Shown: positions 37,410-41,902 of the stretch, piece after piece
Numbering within the stretch: the first letter of the stretch is position 1
How the letters are laid out: each line of letters opens with the position of its first letter
From: Acidobacteriota bacterium
Lineage (GTDB): Bacteria; Acidobacteriota; Terriglobia; Versatilivoradales; Versatilivoraceae
DNA: 41,902 nucleotides
Assembly: GCA_009841055.1 (NCBI GenBank)
Contig: VXMN01000206.1
Coordinates: 1-41,902 of the forward strand
Reading direction: 5' to 3'
Notes under the pieces: model-generated
What the model saw: the letters and a program-made list of their open reading frames with translations, nothing else
The model's database searches: none
What the model was told of the DNA's origin: nothing
Program-made: the position numbers and the translations under genes

Positions 37410-38426
37410 TTGTTGGAGACAACCTTTATTCGGGTGGTGTTCTGTGCGGTTTTCATTTTCAGTTGTTACTACTTCCAGCCTTTTGAGTTGACAAAGCCTC
37501 TGGCGGCGGTCGCCGGTGCGGTGACCTCCGGGGCGATCATCATTTTCGAGGTCCGCCTGAGAAAGACCTCGTTGAAGCAGCTCATCGGAGCAGCCATCGG
37601 GTCCATTATGGGCATCGGCGGAGCCGCCATGATCGGCATCATGCTGGTCGAGACCACGATTGACCCTCAAACCAAGTCGTTTCTTCAAATTGGACTGTTC
37701 CTGTTCATGGGCTACGTCGGCCTTGTGATGGGAGCCAACAAGGGAGATCTCCTAAACCTATCGGCTTTGGGCGGGTTCTTTGCCGGGGAGAGGCGCAGCG
37801 GGAAGAACTACAAGATCCTGGATACCAGCGTGATCATTGACGGTCGCGTGGCTGACGTCTGTGAGACCGGCTTCATCGACGGAATTCTGCTCATTCCCCA
37901 GTTCGTGCTGCGAGAGCTCCAGCAGGTAGCCGATTCAGCGGATTCCCTGAAGCGGAATCGGGGACGGCGCGGTCTGGATATTCTCCAACGGATACAGAAA
38001 ATGGCCGGGATTGAGGTGCAGATCCTGGAGAAGGACTTTCCCCAGATCCGGGAGGTGGACTTGAAGCTCATTGAGCTGGCCAAGGAACTGGAGGCCAAGA
38101 TTGTTACCAACGACTTCAACCTCAACAAGATAGCTCAATTGCAGGATGTTCCCGTGTTGAATATCAACGAGTTGGCGAACTCGCTGAAGCCGGTCGTACT
38201 TCCGGGCGAGGTCATGAAGGTATTCATTCTCAAGGAGGGCAAGGAGTACAACCAAGGGGTGGCCTACCTCGATGACGGCACCATGGTAGTGGTGGACAAC
38301 GCCAGAAAGATGATCGGAAAGACCATAGACACCTCGGTCACCAGTGTCCTGCAGACCACCGCCGGCAAGATGATATTCGGTCGCTACCACGACCGTTCAC
38401 ACAAGATGGAAGCCGTTGGACCATGA
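37410..38426 (+). CDS. PIN-TRAM membrane protein (YacL-like)
   Basis: Protein of 338 residues. Four hydrophobic helices fill residues 1-110. A PIN-fold nuclease domain follows with acidic residues Asp138 and Asp144 (ILDTSVIIDGRVADV) and Asp in VTNDFNLN. A C-terminal TRAM domain (about 275-330, GEVMKVFILKEGKEYNQGVAYLDDGTMVVV) may bind RNA. This is the architecture of Bacillus YacL, whose function is unknown. TTG start with GGGGGTGA upstream. Its stop overlaps the ispD ATG (ATGA). Confidence 0.92.
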   Translation: MLETTFIRVVFCAVFIFSCYYFQPFELTKPLAAVAGAVTSGAIIIFEVRLRKTSLKQLIGAAIGSIMGIGGAAMIGIMLVETTIDPQTKSFLQIGLFLFMGYVGLVMGANKGDLLNLSALGGFFAGERRSGKNYKILDTSVIIDGRVADVCETGFIDGILLIPQFVLRELQQVADSADSLKRNRGRRGLDILQRIQKMAGIEVQILEKDFPQIREVDLKLIELAKELEAKIVTNDFNLNKIAQLQDVPVLNINELANSLKPVVLPGEVMKVFILKEGKEYNQGVAYLDDGTMVVVDNARKMIGKTIDTSVTSVLQTTAGKMIFGRYHDRSHKMEAVGP

Positions 38427-39148
38427 ATGTGGCTGCCATCATTCCGGCGGCGGGCGTTGGGACGAGGATGAAATCCCCCAGCCCCAAACAGTTCATTCCA
38501 CTGGGGGATGGATCGGTCCTCATCCATACGTTGGGAAAATTCGCGGCCTGCACCCGGGTTCCGACGGCCTGCGTTTCGCTCCGAGAGGCGGACATGTCCG
38601 TATTCCGCCAGGAGTTGGAGCAGTGGGGACTGTCAGACTTTGCCCGCCTGGTTGCAGGTGGGGCCCATCGCCAGGAGTCGGTCTACAACGGCTTCAGGGC
38701 ACTTGATTCGGGCACCGATATCGTGGTGGTGCATGACGGTGTCAGGCCTTTTGTCGAGACGGCGATGATTGAGGCCGTCATTGATGCAGCGGCTGAGAAG
38801 GGTAGCGCCATCGTGGCTCTCCCCTGCATCGATACGGTCAAGCAAGTGGAACGCCAACGGGTGGTGGCCACTCTGCCACGCGAGAAAATTGTCATGGTTC
38901 AGACTCCCCAAGCCTTTCGCTATGACATTCTCGAAGAAGCGTTTGAAAAGGCCCGTGCCGACCACTATTACGCGAGTGACGAGTCCTGTCTGGTGGAGCG
39001 TCTGGGTTTTCCGGTAACGGTACTGCTGGGTAGCGAGCGGAACATAAAGATCACCAAGCCTGCCGATCTGCCGCTGGCCGAGCTCTTCGTCCGGCAGTCT
39101 TCCAGCCCGGGAGTTCGGGTGGAGCCGCAAAGCGGCGGAAGCAGTTAG
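38423..39148 (+). CDS. ispD: 2-C-methyl-D-erythritol 4-phosphate cytidylyltransferase
   Basis: Couples CTP to methylerythritol 4-phosphate in the MEP route to isoprenoids. Protein of 241 residues with the nucleotide-binding start IIPAAGVGTRMKSPSPKQF, then AGGAHRQESVYNGF, VVVHDGVRPFV and QTPQAFRYD, YASDESCLVE. ATG overlaps the preceding stop by 4 bp. ispF, often adjacent, is not here. The pathway supplies precursors for the polyprenyl synthase at 11537. Confidence 0.95.
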   Translation: MNVAAIIPAAGVGTRMKSPSPKQFIPLGDGSVLIHTLGKFAACTRVPTACVSLREADMSVFRQELEQWGLSDFARLVAGGAHRQESVYNGFRALDSGTDIVVVHDGVRPFVETAMIEAVIDAAAEKGSAIVALPCIDTVKQVERQRVVATLPREKIVMVQTPQAFRYDILEEAFEKARADHYYASDESCLVERLGFPVTVLLGSERNIKITKPADLPLAELFVRQSSSPGVRVEPQSGGSS

Positions 39149-39251
39149 CCGTGGGCGCAAGCCCGCGGAAGGCTTGCGACTTTCCAACCATCCCCGGCGC
39201 ATCCTGATCCCGAGATTCCCAACCTGTCGGCTGTCCTCCCCTGGGTCACAC

Positions 39252-40766
39252 ATGCGCAATCGTCTCCGCTTTGCTCCCAGCCCGACCGGTGAACTGCACG
39301 TCGGAAATGCTCGGACCGCCGTCTTCAACTGGCTGTTCGCGAAAAAGTACGGCGGCGCCCTTGTCATTCGGATTGAAGACACCGACCTGGCTCGTTCCGA
39401 TAGTCGTTTCGAAGATCTTATCTGCCGAAATCTGAAGTGGCTGGGTCTGGATTGGCAGGAAGGGCCGGACTGCGGGGGGACGTTCGGTCCCTATCGCCAG
39501 AGCAGCCGAACAGCAATTTATGCGCGCCATGCCGAGTCCTTGTTGGAGAAGGGCGCCGCCTACCGGTGCTTTTGCAGTGAGGAGGAATTGGGACGGCAGG
39601 CCCGGGAGGCGCGGCGGGCGGGAGCCGCCCGGAAGTGTCCCGCGACCTGCCGAAATCTTCCTGCAGGGGAGGTGGCTCAACGGCTGAAGGATTCCCGTCC
39701 GTCGGTGATTCGCCTGAGGGTCCGCTCCGGCAAGATTGTCTTTCAGGACCTGGTCCATGGCGAGATGACGTTTGACGGCGCGGTGCTGGGGGATCCCATT
39801 CTGGTCCGGTCCAATGGCATGCCCACCTACAACTACGCGGTGGTCGTGGACGATGGCTTGATGAAGATCAGCCACGTCGTACGGGGCGACGACCACCTCT
39901 CCAACACCCCCAGACAGGTTCTGATATACGAGGCCCTGGGATGGCCCCTACCGGTTTTCGCCCATTTGTCGACCATTCTCGGGCCCGACCGCACCCGCCT
40001 TTCGAAGCGACACGGCGCAACCTCTCTGCGACACTTTCGGGATGAGGGAGTACTTCCGGAAGCCTTGCTCAACTACCTGACCCTTCTGGGATGGGCGCCC
40101 GGGGAAGACCAGAGTGAAATCCTCTCGCCGGAAGAGCTGGTTGCAAGCTTCGACATCGAGCGGGTGTCGAAGAGCTCGGCCGTTTTCGATATTCACAAGC
40201 TGTATTTTTTCAACCGGCACTACCTGAAGGAATGCGAGCCCTCCCGCACTGTCGAGTGGGCCGTCGCCTATCTGATGCAGGAGGGACTGTTGGAGGAGGT
40301 GGATTCCGGAGTACGCCAATGGGTAGGACTGGTGGTTGAGGCCTTTCTGCCCGGTCTGGACCACCTGAGCCAGATTTCCCGAATGGCGCCTCAGCTATGG
40401 TCCTTCGAGGCGGAAAGGGCCGTTCAGGATGAAGGAGTGCGCCAGGTGCTGTCGCTGCCCGGGGCCGCAAGAGTCGTTGAGGAACTCAGGAATCAGCTTT
40501 CTCGTGAGGGGCGCGACGTGGTCCGGGATTGGTCGTCCATCGTGCAGAGCGTGAAGGCCGCCAGCGGTCAGAAGGGACGAAAGCTTTTTCATCCCATTCG
40601 GGTGGCGCTGACGGGCAAGGATTCAGGGCCGGAGCTGGACAAGCTGGTGCGCATATTCGAGGGTGGCAGTCAACTGGAATTGCCCCGCCGAATCAAAGAC
40701 TGCCGGGAAAGGATCAGCGAGTTCCATAGCGCCATGCTTTCCCACGGACCGAAACCGGACCATTGA
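39252..40766 (+). CDS. gltX: Glutamyl-tRNA synthetase
   Basis: Class I synthetase of 504 residues charging tRNA-Glu. The HIGH region is RFAPSPTGELHVGNARTA near residue 5; RIEDTDLARS follows. A cysteine-bearing insert (RCFCSEEEL, CPATCRN) and the KMSKS-equivalent RLSKRHGAT are present, with the C-terminal anticodon-binding helical domain after about residue 320. ATG 39252 is chosen for the normal N-terminus; the frame is open to 39174. It ends in a one-base overlap with rlmB. Confidence 0.96.
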   Translation: MRNRLRFAPSPTGELHVGNARTAVFNWLFAKKYGGALVIRIEDTDLARSDSRFEDLICRNLKWLGLDWQEGPDCGGTFGPYRQSSRTAIYARHAESLLEKGAAYRCFCSEEELGRQAREARRAGAARKCPATCRNLPAGEVAQRLKDSRPSVIRLRVRSGKIVFQDLVHGEMTFDGAVLGDPILVRSNGMPTYNYAVVVDDGLMKISHVVRGDDHLSNTPRQVLIYEALGWPLPVFAHLSTILGPDRTRLSKRHGATSLRHFRDEGVLPEALLNYLTLLGWAPGEDQSEILSPEELVASFDIERVSKSSAVFDIHKLYFFNRHYLKECEPSRTVEWAVAYLMQEGLLEEVDSGVRQWVGLVVEAFLPGLDHLSQISRMAPQLWSFEAERAVQDEGVRQVLSLPGAARVVEELRNQLSREGRDVVRDWSSIVQSVKAASGQKGRKLFHPIRVALTGKDSGPELDKLVRIFEGGSQLELPRRIKDCRERISEFHSAMLSHGPKPDH

Positions 40767-41506
40767 TGGAGCAACTGATCTACGGCATCCATCCCGTCAG
40801 GGAGTGTTTGAGATCCGGCGCCAGACCGGTCTCGTGCCTCTACATCGCCCGTGAAACCGGCAGCCCCGGACTCAAGGCCATCGTCCATCTCGCCAGGCGC
40901 CAGGGAAACACCATCCGGTTTGAGTCGCGTAACCTTTTGGATCAGCGAGTGGGCGGCGCCAACCACCAGGGAGTGGTGGCGGTCTGTGTTGCCCGGCCCT
41001 ACGTCGAGATGGAAGATCTCCTGGACGGTTTGGGTTCGGCGCCTCTGGTGGTTGTGCTGGATTCTGTCGAGGACCCGCGAAACCTGGGCGCGGTCTTTAG
41101 GTGTTGTGCGGCTGCCGGCGTGGATGGGGTGATTGTCACCAGGGACCATGCCGCCGGGGTGACGCCCACCGTCTCCAAGGCGGCTGCCGGTGGACTCGAG
41201 TACCTCTCCATCGCTCGGGTGAGCAATGTCGCCAGAGCCATCGATCAGCTCAAGGCGAAGGGACTATGGGTGGCAGGGCTGGAAACGGGGCAACCGCTCG
41301 GTTGTCAGGATCTGGATTTGACCCTGGCCACGGCACTGGTGCTGGGGAACGAAGGAACGGGGTTGAGGCGGCTGGTGCGGGAAAAGTGCGATTTCCTGGC
41401 TTCGATTCCCACCCCGGGGCCCATCCGGTCGTTAAACGTGTCGGTTGCGGCCGGCATTGTGCTTTATGAGGCCATCCGGCAGCGAGGCCTCAGTCGAAGC
41501 AATTGA
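40766..41506 (+). CDS. rlmB: 23S rRNA (guanosine-2'-O-)-methyltransferase RlmB (SpoU family)
   Basis: SPOUT-class methyltransferase of 246 residues. An N-terminal substrate-binding domain (YGIHPVRECL to about 85) precedes the knotted domain with motif 1 DPRNLGAVFRCCAAAG, motif 2 ALVLGNEGTGLRRLV and motif 3 PGPIRSLNVSVAAGIVLYEA. RlmB methylates G2251 of 23S rRNA; the best match is RlmB, though other SpoU paralogues are possible. The start overlaps the gltX stop by one base (TGATG). Confidence 0.92.
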   Translation: MEQLIYGIHPVRECLRSGARPVSCLYIARETGSPGLKAIVHLARRQGNTIRFESRNLLDQRVGGANHQGVVAVCVARPYVEMEDLLDGLGSAPLVVVLDSVEDPRNLGAVFRCCAAAGVDGVIVTRDHAAGVTPTVSKAAAGGLEYLSIARVSNVARAIDQLKAKGLWVAGLETGQPLGCQDLDLTLATALVLGNEGTGLRRLVREKCDFLASIPTPGPIRSLNVSVAAGIVLYEAIRQRGLSRSN

Positions 41507-41621
41507 ATCGGATAGCCCGGCGAGCTTTTTGCGAAATTCGTAGCGGGCAGCTCTTTTTGCCGGCACACGTGATGTATTGCCTTTTTCGATATCGGGTGTG
41601 ACCTGACGAAAAGTGCTGTTT

Positions 41622-41650
41622 AACCACAAAAAGCACAAAAGTCACAAAGA
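41622..41650 (+). repeat. CACAAA-type inverted repeat, left arm
   Basis: AACCACAAAAAGCACAAAAG and following bases are imperfectly complementary to 41732-41760, with about 80 bp between arms. Same style as the CACGAA arms at 31772-31975. Confidence 0.75.
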
Positions 41651-41731
41651 ATATCCATGTAGTTCGAAGGCCGTCTGGCGGATCTGATCACACAAAGCCC
41701 GCACGCCTCGGTCGTTTCTCATCGTTCGGCT

Positions 41732-41760
41732 CTTTTTTGTGGTTTTTGTGCCTTTTGTGG
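41732..41760 (-). repeat. CACAAA-type inverted repeat, right arm
   Basis: Partner of 41622-41650; reads TTTTTGTGCCTTTTGTGG at its 3' end. Confidence 0.75.
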
Positions 41761-41816
41761 CCATTTCCGGTAAACGTCCCACTGCCGAATTTTGCAAGAT
41801 GCTCCGGTATTTGTGC

Positions 41817-41845
41817 TTGCGCGGGGAGCGGCTTTTTGCTATGTT
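41817..41845 (+). promoter_or_regulatory. Promoter of tRNA-Thr
   Basis: TTGCGC (41817-41822), 17-bp spacer, TATGTT (41840-41845) preceded by TGC, an extended -10. The predicted start is about 41852, roughly ten bases before the tRNA. Confidence 0.6.
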
Positions 41846-41862
41846 TGGGTGTTTGCCAACGG

Positions 41863-41902
41863 GCTGGCGTAGCTCAGTTGGTAGAGCATCTGATTTGTAA
41901 TA
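41863..41902 (+). tRNA. tRNA-Thr (UGU), 3' part beyond the window
   Basis: Acceptor 5' strand GCTGGCG, D-arm GCTCAGTTGGTAGAGC, and anticodon loop TTTGTAA with anticodon TGT at 41896-41898. Only the first 40 bases are inside the window. The last visible base (A at position 40) does not pair with G30, so the anticodon stem has one apparent mismatch as far as can be seen. Confidence 0.88.

Larger units (their letters stand above)
41507..41862. other. Intergenic region between rlmB and tRNA-Thr
   Basis: About 355 bp with no supported gene. It contains a CACAAA-type inverted repeat pair and the tRNA promoter. No convincing rho-independent terminator for rlmB was found. Confidence 0.6.

Overview
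This is a chromosomal window from a high-GC, Gram-negative bacterium, most likely a member of the Acidobacteriota. The evidence is a VWFA-related secreted protein of the kind abundant in that phylum, a paired DUF1592/DUF1552 operon, bacillithiol synthesis (bshC), Kdo activation (kdsB, so an LPS outer membrane) and the futalosine menaquinone route (mqnC). The taxonomic call is inference from gene content; no rRNA is present.

Layout. 1-896 (-): truncated VWA protein. 1236-12511 (+): a housekeeping run kdsB, pyrG, bshC, hemW, larC, metG, dedA, tatD and a long-chain polyprenyl diphosphate synthase, partly translationally coupled. 12517-13683 (-): M20 deacylase, probably leaderless. 13785-22452 (+): Tat-exported Gfo/Idh oxidoreductase, apbE, M28 peptidase with PDZ, mqnC, ttcA, rhodanese, a secreted peroxiredoxin and a PLP aminotransferase. 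22466-26466 (-): TIGR01777 epimerase, a toxin-antitoxin cluster (brnTA, an orphan VapB-like antitoxin, a RHH/MazF pair) and a divergent Nramp-fold transporter. 26467-27236: repeat-rich intergenic region. 27237-31618: DUF6817 protein, phytanoyl-CoA-dioxygenase-like protein, amidohydrolase and DUF3179 protein. 31619-32122: second repeat-rich region. 32123-37033 (-): DUF1592 cytochrome-type protein, DUF1552 protein and a mutarotase-like protein as an operon. 37410-41506 (+): PIN-TRAM protein, ispD, gltX and rlmB, a gene order also known from Bacillus, followed by a third repeat and a promoter leading into tRNA-Thr(UGU) at the window edge.

The most notable item is the peroxiredoxin at 20726-21250. 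Its reading frame is interrupted by a single TGA exactly where the family has its peroxidatic cysteine, and it continues in frame to the normal C-terminus. This is best read as a selenocysteine codon, making it an exported selenoprotein in a neighbourhood of sulfur-handling genes (ttcA, rhodanese). The second theme is intergenic repeats: a perfect 28-bp inverted repeat, a 93-bp dispersed element in two copies, a 113-bp tandem duplication and CACGAA/CACAAA inverted-arm elements in three separate gaps.

How the genes work together: mqnC and possibly the polyprenyl synthase serve menaquinone; kdsB and pyrG (CTP supply) serve CMP-Kdo; ispD feeds the isoprenoid pathway used by the polyprenyl synthase; bshC supplies a low-molecular-weight thiol; gltX, metG, rlmB, ttcA and tRNA-Thr serve translation.
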